Assembly: GCF_000183725.1 (NCBI RefSeq) | Contig: NC_014755.1 | Coordinates: 1-64,000, forward strand | Direction of reading: 5' to 3' | Length of the DNA stretch: 64,000 bases | From: Sulfuricurvum kujiense DSM 16994 | Lineage (GTDB): Bacteria; Campylobacterota; Campylobacteria; Campylobacterales; Sulfurimonadaceae | In this document: positions 8,310 through 16,789 of the stretch, in pieces | Numbering within the stretch: position 1 is the first letter of the stretch | Layout of the letters: each line of letters starts with the position of its first letter | Program-made: the position numbers and the translations under genes | Notes under the pieces: generated by a model | Told to the model about the DNA's origin: nothing | Databases searched by the model: none | What the model saw: the letters and a program-made list of their open reading frames with translations, nothing else

Positions 8310-8717
8310 ATGAAAGACATTTACGATAACACCCATTTTAGAATCTCTCACAACGGCGAAGAGATCGATTTTACCATTGACACCCTACCCTCTTATCCAC
8401 CCTTCGATGCACCCTTTGCCATTCTCACCGCATGGAATCCAAACAATCAACCACTAAGTCTTGAGGAAAATACGGCTCGTAACGAAGAGCTCTTTGAGAA
8501 GCTTTTAGAGTACGGATATCCGTTTGATGAAGCGCTTGGGTATTTGGACGATCACAGTGAAGAGAGTTATTGCATCTATGAGATCCCATTTGAAGAGGCA
8601 ATTGAATTAGCCAAAGCAGAGGAGCAATACGCGATCTTTTTTTCCTCCGCTACGCAAGTCGGTTATTATGAGTGTGAAACAGGAGTGGCAATTACCGAAA
8701 GAGCGTTAGAAAAATAG
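8310..8717 (+). CDS. DUF3293 family protein
   Basis: A 135-residue soluble acidic protein. FAILTAWNPNNQPLSLEENT followed by an N-x-x-L-x-x-L helix and a C-terminal FFSSATQVGYYEC segment match the DUF3293 pattern. No function is established for the family. It lies downstream of the YjfB-like gene across the hairpin and has no obvious ribosome site. It is convergent with the small minus-strand gene at 8735-8965. Confidence 0.7.
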   Translation: MKDIYDNTHFRISHNGEEIDFTIDTLPSYPPFDAPFAILTAWNPNNQPLSLEENTARNEELFEKLLEYGYPFDEALGYLDDHSEESYCIYEIPFEEAIELAKAEEQYAIFFSSATQVGYYECETGVAITERALEK

Positions 8718-8734
8718 CCTTTTAACGCCCTGCC

Positions 8735-8965
8735 CTATTCCAAGATATTCGCCCATACGGTGCGCAGTTTTTGGGTGTAATAGATCAAGGCATCTTCACG
8801 ACCTAGCCGTTTGGGTTTCTCTTTAATGTGCAAGGTGGTGCGAAACTCTCCGTCAATCATACGAATACTCATAATCTCATCCATGACACACTCGCCATAG
8901 GTGCGCCCTTTGGCCGCTTCGGTTTTAATTTGGGGATGAAGTTGTAATTCTTCTATCTCTTCCAT
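8735..8965 (-). CDS. Small hypothetical protein
   Basis: A 76-residue charged soluble protein with no motif I recognise. A GGTGAG ribosome site lies before the ATG. It starts 14 bases after the 73-residue hypothetical upstream, so the two form a likely pair transcribed together. Confidence 0.55.
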   Translation of the reverse strand: MEEIEELQLHPQIKTEAAKGRTYGECVMDEIMSIRMIDGEFRTTLHIKEKPKRLGREDALIYYTQKLRTVWANILE

Positions 8966-8979
8966 AGGTCGTTCTCACC

Positions 8980-9201
8980 TTAGTCTCGAAGGCTATCGGG
9001 GAGATTACGATCACGTTTGAGCGCATCGATGGCGGCATCGACGGCGCGTTTAAGTTTTAGTGCCGCTTCGAGTCCTTGGCGGTCTTTGGTGATTTCGAGA
9101 GTGCCTTCTACTCTGATGGTATGGGTACCGTTTTGAATAAGGAGATTGCCGGTAGTGAATCCATCCGTATCGTTTTCATACGCCATAAAAGGTTGCTGCA
9201 T
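8980..9201 (-). CDS. Small hypothetical protein
   Basis: A 73-residue protein with a GAGAGGAA ribosome site. The N-terminal half looks like beta strands (GFTTGNLLIQNGTHTIRVEG) and the C-terminal half is a charged amphipathic helix. No family recognised. First gene of a two-gene unit with 8735-8965. Confidence 0.55.
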   Translation of the reverse strand: MQQPFMAYENDTDGFTTGNLLIQNGTHTIRVEGTLEITKDRQGLEAALKLKRAVDAAIDALKRDRNLPDSLRD

Positions 9202-9290
9202 GGTGTTCCTCTCTTATGGATGTTTCATTAGCGCAATGATAACACACCTCTAAGGCTCAGAAAAGATTTATTGCAAGACAGAGTTGTTTA

Positions 9291-10040
9291 TTATTCGTTC
9301 ATCGCTCTAAGGATGCTAAAAAACGCTCTGGGACCATACATACGATCTTCCAATGATCGTATAGGCTCTAAAATCTCAGTTGGTTTGGAGAGAATGATGT
9401 AAAACCTTGCCTGAACCGGATTGTGACGGATGATAGTTACCACCGCTCTCCCTTCATACAGCCTCTCGAATTTTAATTTGGCTTCCCTCATCTGCATATC
9501 ATGCGATTGCTGCCGATGAAAGTGCTGATAGATCACCAGATGATTTACACACTCAAGAGTAAAGAATGACTCGATCTCTACATAGGTGGCGTATTTTCCC
9601 TGTTTAAGAGTGGAAAGTTTAGAGATGGAAGAGGGTTCAATACCATTATCGGGATCAATACAGACAACATTGCTAGGTTTGGATCGAATAAATTCTATGG
9701 CACGTTCCATCCATTGACTCCGGTAACCTTCCCCATCTCCTAGAATACTCTCGGTGAAATAATGGCCGTTCTCTAAAACACACAGTTCTTCAAACAAGTC
9801 GATATGACGACAGTCTCGTTGATGGATTTTGTGGAAGAGTTCAGACATCTGCGGATCTAGCGAGTGACAGTGGCGGTAGAGGTTGCTATTGCCCTCTACA
9901 ACCTTATGACTTCCGTCATTGTTGTGGGTCTCATCAGGATAGAGATACCAGATGGTAGCAATAGATTCTGTGGGGAAAAGGTGTTTGAGGAGGAGAAACT
10001 TTCCGAAGTCTCCCATATCACCGCTATATCGATTTTGCAA
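9291..10040 (-). CDS. Conserved hypothetical protein (GDMGDFGKF family)
   Basis: A 249-residue soluble protein starting with a TTG codon 3 bases after the preceding gene. It opens QNRYSGDMGDFGKFLLLKHL, continues with IWYLYPDETHNNDG, and has VVCIDPDNGIE in the middle, a strand-loop that resembles the acidic strand ends of Rossmann-like folds. I recall hypothetical proteins with the same opening motif in many bacteria but no known function. It is the last gene of a four-gene minus-strand operon (10693 to 9291). Confidence 0.7.
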   Translation of the reverse strand: MQNRYSGDMGDFGKFLLLKHLFPTESIATIWYLYPDETHNNDGSHKVVEGNSNLYRHCHSLDPQMSELFHKIHQRDCRHIDLFEELCVLENGHYFTESILGDGEGYRSQWMERAIEFIRSKPSNVVCIDPDNGIEPSSISKLSTLKQGKYATYVEIESFFTLECVNHLVIYQHFHRQQSHDMQMREAKLKFERLYEGRAVVTIIRHNPVQARFYIILSKPTEILEPIRSLEDRMYGPRAFFSILRAMNE

Positions 10041-10043
10041 AGG

Positions 10044-10256
10044 TCAACTCTTTGGGGGTTGGTTTGGAACACAGCAATCGTTTATTCCCAAAATAGACCC
10101 TGCGATAATGGCTGGACTGAGACGGTATTTATGGCCGTATTCGATATCGGAGTGTTTTTCCTCTGCTATGGCTTGGGCATCGCCTTCGCAGTATCCCCCC
10201 AGTTCACACAAGGTTTCAATCACTTCGGTACGAAAATCATTTAGCGAGTTCATCAT
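10044..10256 (-). CDS. Small hypothetical protein
   Basis: A 70-residue protein starting MMNSLNDFRTEVIETLCEL, with a C-terminal DCCVPNQPPKS. No family recognised. It follows the 31-codon ORF by 9 bases and ends 3 bases before the next gene, so it is part of the same operon. Confidence 0.55.
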   Translation of the reverse strand: MMNSLNDFRTEVIETLCELGGYCEGDAQAIAEEKHSDIEYGHKYRLSPAIIAGSILGINDCCVPNQPPKS

Positions 10257-10265
10257 GGATACCCC

Positions 10266-10361
10266 CTACTCTATGCATCCAAATGCGAGGTTGGTGATGT
10301 GGTACTCTTTGGTGTGTTTACTGCGACTACCGAACAGTTTTTTAAATAGACGTCTTATCAT
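10266..10361 (-). CDS. Very small ORF, translationally coupled
   Basis: A 31-codon ORF whose ATG overlaps the stop of the upstream gene in an ATGA arrangement. The product starts MIRRLFKKLFGSRSK, a strongly basic amphipathic N-terminus, and ends AFGCIE. Position exactly fills the gap between its neighbours, which supports it being a real gene. No family recognised; membrane association of the basic helix is a guess. Confidence 0.45.
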   Translation of the reverse strand: MIRRLFKKLFGSRSKHTKEYHITNLAFGCIE

Positions 10362-10693
10362 GCGTATCGCTCTAGCAAAGGGTGTTCCCTCTCTTCAAGA
10401 AGGACATGATCGTAGATAAAGGCAATGCTCTCTTCCATCACACTCGATACCCTTTGTACAAAGGGGTTATTGGATGGTGAGATTTGCTCTACAATCATAT
10501 CGACGACACTTTGCCCCCCTACCCTCGCCCTGGCGTTGTGCAACCTTCCAAAGAGACGCATCAGTTCTCTGTGGGCATGGATGGAGGCAATGTCTTCTTC
10601 GCTCTTTTGCTTTTTAAAGGCATAGCGGGTGTACTTAAAGTAATGCAAGAAGAACAATGCTGCCAATTCATTTGTTTCAAGGTACTTTTTCAT
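10358..10693 (-). CDS. Hypothetical helical protein
   Basis: A 111-residue protein, start chosen at the ATG (10693) before KKYLETNELAALFFLH, which has a GGTG ribosome site; an earlier in-frame codon would add 16 residues. It appears all-helical, with several paired charged residues, and ends LLEEREHPLLERYA. No family recognised. First gene of the 10693-9291 operon and divergent from the Y-family polymerase gene, with a 68-base shared promoter region. Confidence 0.55.
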   Translation of the reverse strand: MKKYLETNELAALFFLHYFKYTRYAFKKQKSEEDIASIHAHRELMRLFGRLHNARARVGGQSVVDMIVEQISPSNNPFVQRVSSVMEESIAFIYDHVLLEEREHPLLERYA

Positions 10694-10761
10694 AATCACC
10701 AGTCTATGACGTTTTGCAATAAATCGTCCATATTGTGGCAAATTGAAATATCCTTCGCACT

Positions 10762-12027
10762 ATGATAATCCATTTAGATCTCGATACTTTCTTTTGTTCC
10801 TGCGAGCGGGTGATGAATCCCTCCTTGATCGGCAAGAAGATTGCCGTGGGAGGACGGGGTGATCCGTTTATCTTTGATCGTAAACCCTCGCATGCCAAAA
10901 AGCTCGTTGCTCTTAATTCCGGTGCGTTTGTCCCCTCACTCTTTCATAGCGAGCATGATCACTCTAAGTATTTCCGTGAGGGTGAGAAAATACGGGGGAT
11001 CGTTACCACTGCAAGCTATGAGGCACGCCAATTTGGTGTGAAAACGGGAATGACTATTTATGAAGCATTACAGAAGTGTCCAGATATCACCCTCCTCCCT
11101 CCCAATCATCTGCTCTATCACACGATGAGTCATGAGCTGATGGAATATCTGCATACTCTTGTGCCTGTTATGGAGCAATACAGCATTGATGAGATATTTG
11201 GAGATCTTCGAGGATGGATAGAAGATAATGAGACGGATGATTTTATCAAACAGCTTCAAAGCGATATCACCATGAAGTTCAAACTCCCCGTCTCTATAGG
11301 GGCGAGTCCGGCGAAATGGATTGCGAAACTTGCTACCGGTACTGCAAAGCCTTATGGAACCAAAGTGGTGTACAAAGAGGATATTAGAGCATTCGTGAAC
11401 GATATCGCTATCGATGAGTTCCCCGGAGTAGGCAGAGCGTTTTCCAAAAAGATGCAGAAGTATGGGATCAGGACAATAGGACAGGCTTGGGATTCTCCTC
11501 ATCTCTTTGCTTCCTGGGGACGACAGGGGAGAGATCTTTATGCCAGACTCACGGGTGAAGATCATGAGAGTGTACAGGCGTCACGAAGTCGTAAAGGTAT
11601 TGGAATATCCAGAAGTATGGATCATCCGATCAAAGAACGTGATGAACTCTTCCGACGGATACACATCATGGTGAGGCACTGGAGCCATACGATCATGAAA
11701 CTCGGAGTCAATCCGACAACGTTTCATTTCTCGCTCGGATATGAGAACTGGGGAAGTTCGAAGAAACAATACACTATCTATCGCCTCTTTAACGAGAAGT
11801 TTATTCAAGAGTTCGCTTATGATAAGTTCAAAGAGCTTGATCTCTATCCCCATATTGCGGTTAAGTATATTGGAATGAGTGCCAGTAAGTTTATTCACCA
11901 CGATCCCAAAACACTCGATATGCTTGAATATGAAGACGATACCAAGATGCGTCGTCTTACCGATGCATTAACGAAGATACGGGATAAGTATGGGATGGAT
12001 ATTGTGAGAGGGGGAGGGGAGTTGTAA
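10762..12027 (+). CDS. Y-family DNA polymerase (DinB/Pol IV-like)
   Basis: Translesion polymerase of 421 residues. The catalytic carboxylates are visible: HLDLDTFF (D6/D8) and YSIDEIF (D143, E144). SIGASPAKWIAKLAT and the helix-hairpin-helix FPGVGRAFSKKMQKYGI follow, then the little-finger domain. Between VGG near residue 31 and RGIVTTASYEAR near residue 78 it carries roughly 40 residues that ordinary DinB proteins lack. The C-terminus has no beta-clamp motif I can name with certainty. Plasmids and phages often carry Y polymerases for damage tolerance, which fits the replicon next to it. Enzyme family is certain; subfamily (DinB versus UmuC-like) is not. Confidence 0.88.
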   Translation: MIIHLDLDTFFCSCERVMNPSLIGKKIAVGGRGDPFIFDRKPSHAKKLVALNSGAFVPSLFHSEHDHSKYFREGEKIRGIVTTASYEARQFGVKTGMTIYEALQKCPDITLLPPNHLLYHTMSHELMEYLHTLVPVMEQYSIDEIFGDLRGWIEDNETDDFIKQLQSDITMKFKLPVSIGASPAKWIAKLATGTAKPYGTKVVYKEDIRAFVNDIAIDEFPGVGRAFSKKMQKYGIRTIGQAWDSPHLFASWGRQGRDLYARLTGEDHESVQASRSRKGIGISRSMDHPIKERDELFRRIHIMVRHWSHTIMKLGVNPTTFHFSLGYENWGSSKKQYTIYRLFNEKFIQEFAYDKFKELDLYPHIAVKYIGMSASKFIHHDPKTLDMLEYEDDTKMRRLTDALTKIRDKYGMDIVRGGGEL

Positions 12028-12048
12028 ATACTTCTAGCCCCTTTTGTC

Positions 12049-13014
12049 CTATTGATTTTTTAAAATTTCATCAATTTTTTTAAGATAGTCCATCAACTTG
12101 TCTTGATCCGCTTTCGCAAGATTCTTAATCGATTTAGCAGTGATCCCTTTTGTTAGCTTTTTAGCCATCTCAACCACACCCTCTTTCGAGTTTTCAGTAA
12201 CTTCATCGGGTTTGAGTGCCTTGACCCACGCAATCACTTCATTCTTACTCGGTCGCTCCTCTATAGCACGTTCTAATAATACCCTTCGACTCTCATCATT
12301 TTTAACTTTATTGATCTCGACCGCATTAATATAAGAGAGCCCTCTTTCGCGCATAGCATGAATAATGTCCTCATCAAGAGACAATACCCGTAATCGATCC
12401 GACATGGTACGCAACGTAATTTTTGCTGTACGCTCCAATATAATCTCGATCTTTTCGCGGGCTTCTTTTTCGCCCTCTTCTAGCCCATCAAGACGATTAG
12501 AATCGAAGTTGCGGAAACGGTAAAGAAGCTTGATTAACTCTTCTTCACCAATCCCCATTGAAATTGAAATAAACTCAATCAGCTTAATCGTTTGATCGTA
12601 AATATTCGGGTCTTCACGGTGCATATTCTCAGACAACATCATAAGAGCTGCTATGTCATCAGAAATGTTATCGAGGACAATAGCCTTGATTTGTCCCCAT
12701 TTAGCTTCTTTGGCCGCTAGAATACGTCTAAAACCAATAATTCGTTCATATTTTCCGCTTGGTAGTGTTCGCACCACTATTGGCTGTAGTTGACCTACCT
12801 CGTTAAAAGAAAGAGCCATTTCGTTAATGGTACTTTGACTGTATCCTACTCTATCATGCTTTTTAGGGTTTGTGATCATATCTATATCGATCATCACGAC
12901 ATCATTAGTGGATACCCTCTTCTCAACTTCTTTCAGAGCCGCTTCAACCTTAGCATTTTCTTCTTCTACAACAGCTGCGAATGCCCCTTTTCGCTCAAAT
13001 TTCATCTTAGCCAT
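12049..13014 (-). CDS. parB: ParB partition protein
   Basis: A 321-residue centromere-binding protein and CTPase-type ParB. Visible motifs are GQLQPIVVR, YERIIGFRRILAAKEA and the SENMHREDPN arginine/asparagine box of the N-terminal domain, followed by a helical DNA-binding middle and a lysine-rich C-terminus. The start overlaps the last 8 bases of parA, so the two are coupled. It works with ParA to segregate the replicon. Two GC-rich palindromes upstream of parA are candidate binding sites. Confidence 0.92.
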   Translation of the reverse strand: MAKMKFERKGAFAAVVEEENAKVEAALKEVEKRVSTNDVVMIDIDMITNPKKHDRVGYSQSTINEMALSFNEVGQLQPIVVRTLPSGKYERIIGFRRILAAKEAKWGQIKAIVLDNISDDIAALMMLSENMHREDPNIYDQTIKLIEFISISMGIGEEELIKLLYRFRNFDSNRLDGLEEGEKEAREKIEIILERTAKITLRTMSDRLRVLSLDEDIIHAMRERGLSYINAVEINKVKNDESRRVLLERAIEERPSKNEVIAWVKALKPDEVTENSKEGVVEMAKKLTKGITAKSIKNLAKADQDKLMDYLKKIDEILKNQ

Positions 13015-13837
13015 TTTGTTTTACCTCACCCCATATTTTCTTAGCAATTTGTTCAAGATCCAAAAGGACATCTTTCTTACCGGTATCAAACTCTTCAATA
13101 TATTTACGAATTGATACTTTTACTCCAGTGGCGTTTTTAAACACGGCACGTCTTGGAATAGGTTTTAGTATCTCTAACGGCACATTTACAAGTGCTGCAT
13201 ATCGTTTGCTATAAAGATCCGGCAAATTCACTTTTATTGAATACAGAGCATCTTTAGCATCACGTGAAGTGTCTAGCATTGTAGGTATAACAAATACTTT
13301 CAAAATTTTCTTATTATAAAGATCGACAATCTCGTCAAGTTTGTTGTAGAACTTGATTGTTGCATCTTCTTCGATTCCGCCGGTTGCGATAGTATTTACA
13401 ATGATGTCGGCTGCCAATATAGCACTGATAATCGGCGCTTGTAAGTCAGGTTTTGTGTCAATAAAGATAAGATCATAATCACCACGAACTTTATCGACGT
13501 ATTTTTGCAACATCAACTCTTTGCCCGGTTTAGATGAATAAAACGAATCATTTAAAGCGTCATCACTCGGGATGAAATCGATTTTATCAGAGTATTCGAT
13601 GATATTTACCTCTTTACGCTCAAACATATTGCAGATACTTCCCTCTTTTCGACATTCTGCAAGAACTGCTTGGTCAATGTCTAATAATGAGGTAAGGGTA
13701 CCTTGTGGATCATAATCGATCACAAGTATCTTAAGCCCCAGAGTCTCCGCGAACTCGTCCATAAGAGCGTAAACTGTAGTCGATTTACCAACACCGCCTT
13801 TTTGGTTTGCTACAACCACAACCTGACCTTTTGCCAT
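13007..13837 (-). CDS. parA: ParA partition ATPase
   Basis: A 276-residue deviant Walker ATPase: NQKGGVGKSTT near the N-terminus, DYDPQG switch and FIDTKPDL Walker B region. It lacks an N-terminal HTH extension, so it is of the short ParA type and probably does not bind its own promoter directly; repression would then fall to ParB. It positions plasmid copies over the nucleoid. First gene of the parAB unit, with a palindrome (13857-13878) just upstream of its start. Confidence 0.94.
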   Translation of the reverse strand: MAKGQVVVVANQKGGVGKSTTVYALMDEFAETLGLKILVIDYDPQGTLTSLLDIDQAVLAECRKEGSICNMFERKEVNIIEYSDKIDFIPSDDALNDSFYSSKPGKELMLQKYVDKVRGDYDLIFIDTKPDLQAPIISAILAADIIVNTIATGGIEEDATIKFYNKLDEIVDLYNKKILKVFVIPTMLDTSRDAKDALYSIKVNLPDLYSKRYAALVNVPLEILKPIPRRAVFKNATGVKVSIRKYIEEFDTGKKDVLLDLEQIAKKIWGEVKQNG

Positions 13838-13856
13838 AAGAACTACCTTTATAAAT

Positions 13857-13878
13857 GTAAGCGCGCTGGAACGCTTAC
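13857..13878. promoter_or_regulatory. Palindrome upstream of parA (candidate ParB site 1)
   Basis: GTAAGCG and CGCTTAC are perfect 7-bp arms around an 8-base centre, beginning 20 bases before the parA start codon. The core TAAGCG...CGCTTA is shared with the palindrome at 13950-13975. Confidence 0.6.
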
Positions 13879-13949
13879 TTTCTAATTATTAAAATAATAG
13901 CATCTAAATAAATATAATGCAAGTGGTTTTTAAATTTTATCATTAAAAG

Positions 13950-13975
13950 ATCTAAGCGTTCCGGAGCGCTTAGAT
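13950..13975. promoter_or_regulatory. Palindrome upstream of parA (candidate ParB site 2)
   Basis: ATCTAAGCG and CGCTTAGAT are perfect 9-bp arms around the 8-base centre TTCCGGAG. It shares the TAAGCG-N8-CGCTTA core and, inverted, part of the centre (TTCC) with the site at 13857, 93 bases away. It stands out as GC-rich in AT-rich DNA. Confidence 0.6.
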
Positions 13976-14075
13976 TTCAATATATTCATCCAGGTTGCAT
14001 TTGGAGCGATAATAAGTAGAAAATAATAAACCTGAAGGAAGATTTTATTGAACGCTGTACATAATCTTTCTTTTA

Positions 14076-14090
14076 CCTCTAATACCCTAT
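14076..14090 (+). promoter_or_regulatory. Single iteron in front of the rep genes
   Basis: CCTCTAATACCCTAT is the same 15-mer found repeatedly at 16455-16836. It sits about 30 bases before the helicase gene, where binding of the initiator could repress rep expression. Confidence 0.65.
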
Positions 14091-14121
14091 AATAATTCAA
14101 TATAGAAATAGGGTGGGTGAA

Positions 14122-15531
14122 ATGACGGATTCTTATTACAATTTATCATTTGAAAGAGCGGTATTAAGTTCTATCATTTTTGAGCCAAGCATTTTCTCCT
14201 CTTTAACACTTAATCCAAATGTATTCTTTTTAGAGGCTCACCGAAATATTTTCAGAGCAATTCAAAGCCTCAACAATGCAGAAAAACCGATTGATGAGGA
14301 ATTTATTCGAATAGAGCTGGAAAAAAAGAAGATATTTGACGAACGTATAATGGTTGAAATACTCACCGCAAATCCGATTGCCGATATCACGTCATATATT
14401 ATTGAGTTAAAAAAAATGGCAAAAAAAAGGGATATCCTTTCTGCAGTAAATAAAATTAAATCAATAAGTGATGAAGTTGACGGCGATGAGCTCTTGTCTC
14501 ACTTTGAAGCGACTGCGGATAAACTCCGTGACGATGAATCACTAGACATTTTTAGCATCAAAAGTCTCCATGATGTAGTAATAGAAGAACCCGAATTTAT
14601 CTGCAAAGAGTGGATACCAATCCCAAAACGGACAATCACAATCTTTTCAGCCGGTGGCGGTACAGGTAAAACGATGGCCGCTCTTCAGCTTGCAATGCGT
14701 TATATTGAAGAAGAATCATATGAAAAAAAAGTTTTTCTTTGGTTATCAGAAGATCCAGCGGGACTTTCTAAAAGTAGGGCGGCAGATATTGCGGCAAAAG
14801 TATTAAATAAAAGCTTTATGCAGCTCAACGGCTTAATGGATATCTCTGATAACGCCACATTCCCTGTAATGACATTCAAATCATCAGGGGAGGGGATTGT
14901 ACGGCCTGAGTTCTATCAGATGAAATCAAAACTGAAGCCTTATGACCTCATAATAATCGATCCGCTAATCGGTTTCTTCACAGGAGATGAAAATAGCAAT
15001 GCTCATGCGCGCCAATTTATGCAGCTCTTCACTCAGTGGGCCGCTAAAGAAAACAAGACGATCGTATTTATCCATCACAGTTCCAAAGGGGTTAGGGTAG
15101 GGGGGGAGAGTAAAACGCGTGGCGCTTCCGCATTCGTGGATGCAGTTAGAGCAGTATATGAATTCGAAAAAATCAAGCCTACCCATGATGAGGATGAAAA
15201 AAAGATAGACAAATCATTGCGCCGTGTGTTTCTGACCAAAGATAATTACAATGCAAGTAAGCATTTTGGCTTTCAACAAGATATTAAATTTTTCCCTCCT
15301 CAGCAGATATTTACTGAACAGACAGTTAAAGATTATGACGCCACTGTATCTACAAAGAAATCTGGGCTTATAAAAGATAAAGCACAGCCGCCGCGAAGAA
15401 CGACTTTACCTCTTGGTGCGAACATTAGAATTGTAGACGAACCATCAAATAGAGAACTCACGCCAGACGAGCAAGCCATACTCGATAAAAAAATAAAAGA
15501 AGCTGCGGCAAGCGGCATTAAATTCGAGTAG
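14122..15531 (+). CDS. Plasmid replicative helicase (DnaB N-domain plus RepA-like ATPase)
   Basis: A 469-residue protein. Residues 1-120 resemble the N-terminal domain of DnaB (FERAVLSSIIFEPSIF...EAHRNIFRAI...ITSYI). The middle is a RecA-fold ATPase of the RepA/AAA_25 type with Walker A SAGGGTGKT and Walker B DLIIIDPLIGF; FIHHSSKG is a sensor loop. Such proteins are hexameric helicases of plasmid replication. It precedes the initiator gene by 14 bases and has an iteron in its promoter region. The ATG at 14122 was chosen over a GTG at 14113 because GGGTGGG lies at a better distance. Lacking a primase domain, it would need host DnaG. Confidence 0.85.
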   Translation: MTDSYYNLSFERAVLSSIIFEPSIFSSLTLNPNVFFLEAHRNIFRAIQSLNNAEKPIDEEFIRIELEKKKIFDERIMVEILTANPIADITSYIIELKKMAKKRDILSAVNKIKSISDEVDGDELLSHFEATADKLRDDESLDIFSIKSLHDVVIEEPEFICKEWIPIPKRTITIFSAGGGTGKTMAALQLAMRYIEEESYEKKVFLWLSEDPAGLSKSRAADIAAKVLNKSFMQLNGLMDISDNATFPVMTFKSSGEGIVRPEFYQMKSKLKPYDLIIIDPLIGFFTGDENSNAHARQFMQLFTQWAAKENKTIVFIHHSSKGVRVGGESKTRGASAFVDAVRAVYEFEKIKPTHDEDEKKIDKSLRRVFLTKDNYNASKHFGFQQDIKFFPPQQIFTEQTVKDYDATVSTKKSGLIKDKAQPPRRTTLPLGANIRIVDEPSNRELTPDEQAILDKKIKEAAASGIKFE

Positions 15532-15545
15532 GGGAGGGGGCAACT

Positions 15546-16454
15546 ATGTCAGAACAAGAAAATAAAGACTTATCTCTATCCGTTCTTGAGTTTGTATCCT
15601 CTGCTCCAAATATTAATAGAGCATGTTCATCCTTACTTGAAAATGCAACTTCAATATTCCTCCCCTTTAAAAGGATTGAGAATTCAGATGTTTCAAAACG
15701 CTTTTTAAAAAACAATCAAGTGCTTGAAATCGATCATGATCTATTTGGCCAAACAGGACGCATGCAGATACGTGGCCGCTTATTGGGTCAAATTCATAAG
15801 GATATTCTCGAAGTATTACTTACGGGCGAAAAAGTTTTTAATAAAAACGATCGTAAATTTTCTGTAGAGATGTCAGCATATCAGATATTAAAACGCCTTG
15901 GAGTAACTACATCAAATAAAGAATGGTTATCCAGTAAAATCAATGAAATTGCTGAATGCCGTTTACGGTTTCTCTTTGATGGTGAAGACGACTTCTCATT
16001 TAACTTCATTGAAACCGTTACAGGAGTCACAAAAAAGGACTCAGAGGGCAATATCGTCAAATCAGGTGAGAAAACCATCAAGGTCGTCTTCTCAGAGGCT
16101 TATACAGCGTTTTTAGCACGTACAGAGATATTGGATTACTCTAATTACATCGACGACATCGTAAGCATCGACAATACCTTCGTTAAGGCAGTGGTACGAT
16201 ACATGCTTACCAATAATGGAAAGAATTCAAAAATCAAGATCAGTAATCTCATCGAAAAATTGAGGACTGACAAGATTATGAGTCAAATCGAGCTTGATCG
16301 CAATATCAAGTTGTTAAAAAGTCACGATACACAGGAACTATTAAACGAGAAATTTGGAATTACATTAATCGGCGATGAAACACTTGTGTTTAACGAGCTA
16401 GAAAATAAAAGCCACTACTATATTAAACCTCTTCCGATGACGGATTCAGAATAA
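15546..16454 (+). CDS. Plasmid replication initiator protein
   Basis: A 302-residue protein with a very strong ribosome site (GGGGAGGGGG). The order of segments, LLGQIHKDILEVLLTGEK, then SAYQILKRLGV, and a second block around DNTFVKAVVRYML, fits the paired winged-helix layout of iteron-binding Rep proteins, though I cannot name the family. Position is the main support: it follows the helicase gene and is followed directly by the iteron array beginning at 16455, one base after its stop. It would bind the iterons to open oriV, and the copy of the iteron before the helicase suggests autoregulation. Confidence 0.75.
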   Translation: MSEQENKDLSLSVLEFVSSAPNINRACSSLLENATSIFLPFKRIENSDVSKRFLKNNQVLEIDHDLFGQTGRMQIRGRLLGQIHKDILEVLLTGEKVFNKNDRKFSVEMSAYQILKRLGVTTSNKEWLSSKINEIAECRLRFLFDGEDDFSFNFIETVTGVTKKDSEGNIVKSGEKTIKVVFSEAYTAFLARTEILDYSNYIDDIVSIDNTFVKAVVRYMLTNNGKNSKIKISNLIEKLRTDKIMSQIELDRNIKLLKSHDTQELLNEKFGITLIGDETLVFNELENKSHYYIKPLPMTDSE

Positions 16455-16475
16455 CCTCTAATACCCTATTGTCTT

Positions 16476-16503
16476 TATCCTAATACTGTAGAGTATTAGG
16501 ATA
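16476..16503. repeat. Perfect 12-bp inverted iteron pair
   Basis: TATCCTAATACT and AGTATTAGGATA are exact reverse complements separated by GTAG. Two head-to-head iterons form a palindrome, as seen in initiator autoregulation or handcuffing sites. Confidence 0.7.
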
Positions 16504-16789
16504 TACCATATCGGCATACCTCTAATAAACTAAAATACAACCCCTAATACCTTATATTGCAAAGAGGGTATTAGACGATATACCCCTAATACTCTAAATA
16601 TTTAAAAAAATGTGCCATGTTTACCCCTAATACCCTATTATGAAGTTCGAACACGCTTACCCATTTAAATATTTCTTTGCTTACCCCTAATACCTTATAT
16701 TGCAAGGAGGGTATTAGGCGATAGACCCCTAATACCTTATTTATATATTCCCTAATATCCTATTTGTTACCTTTAATATCCTATTTGTT

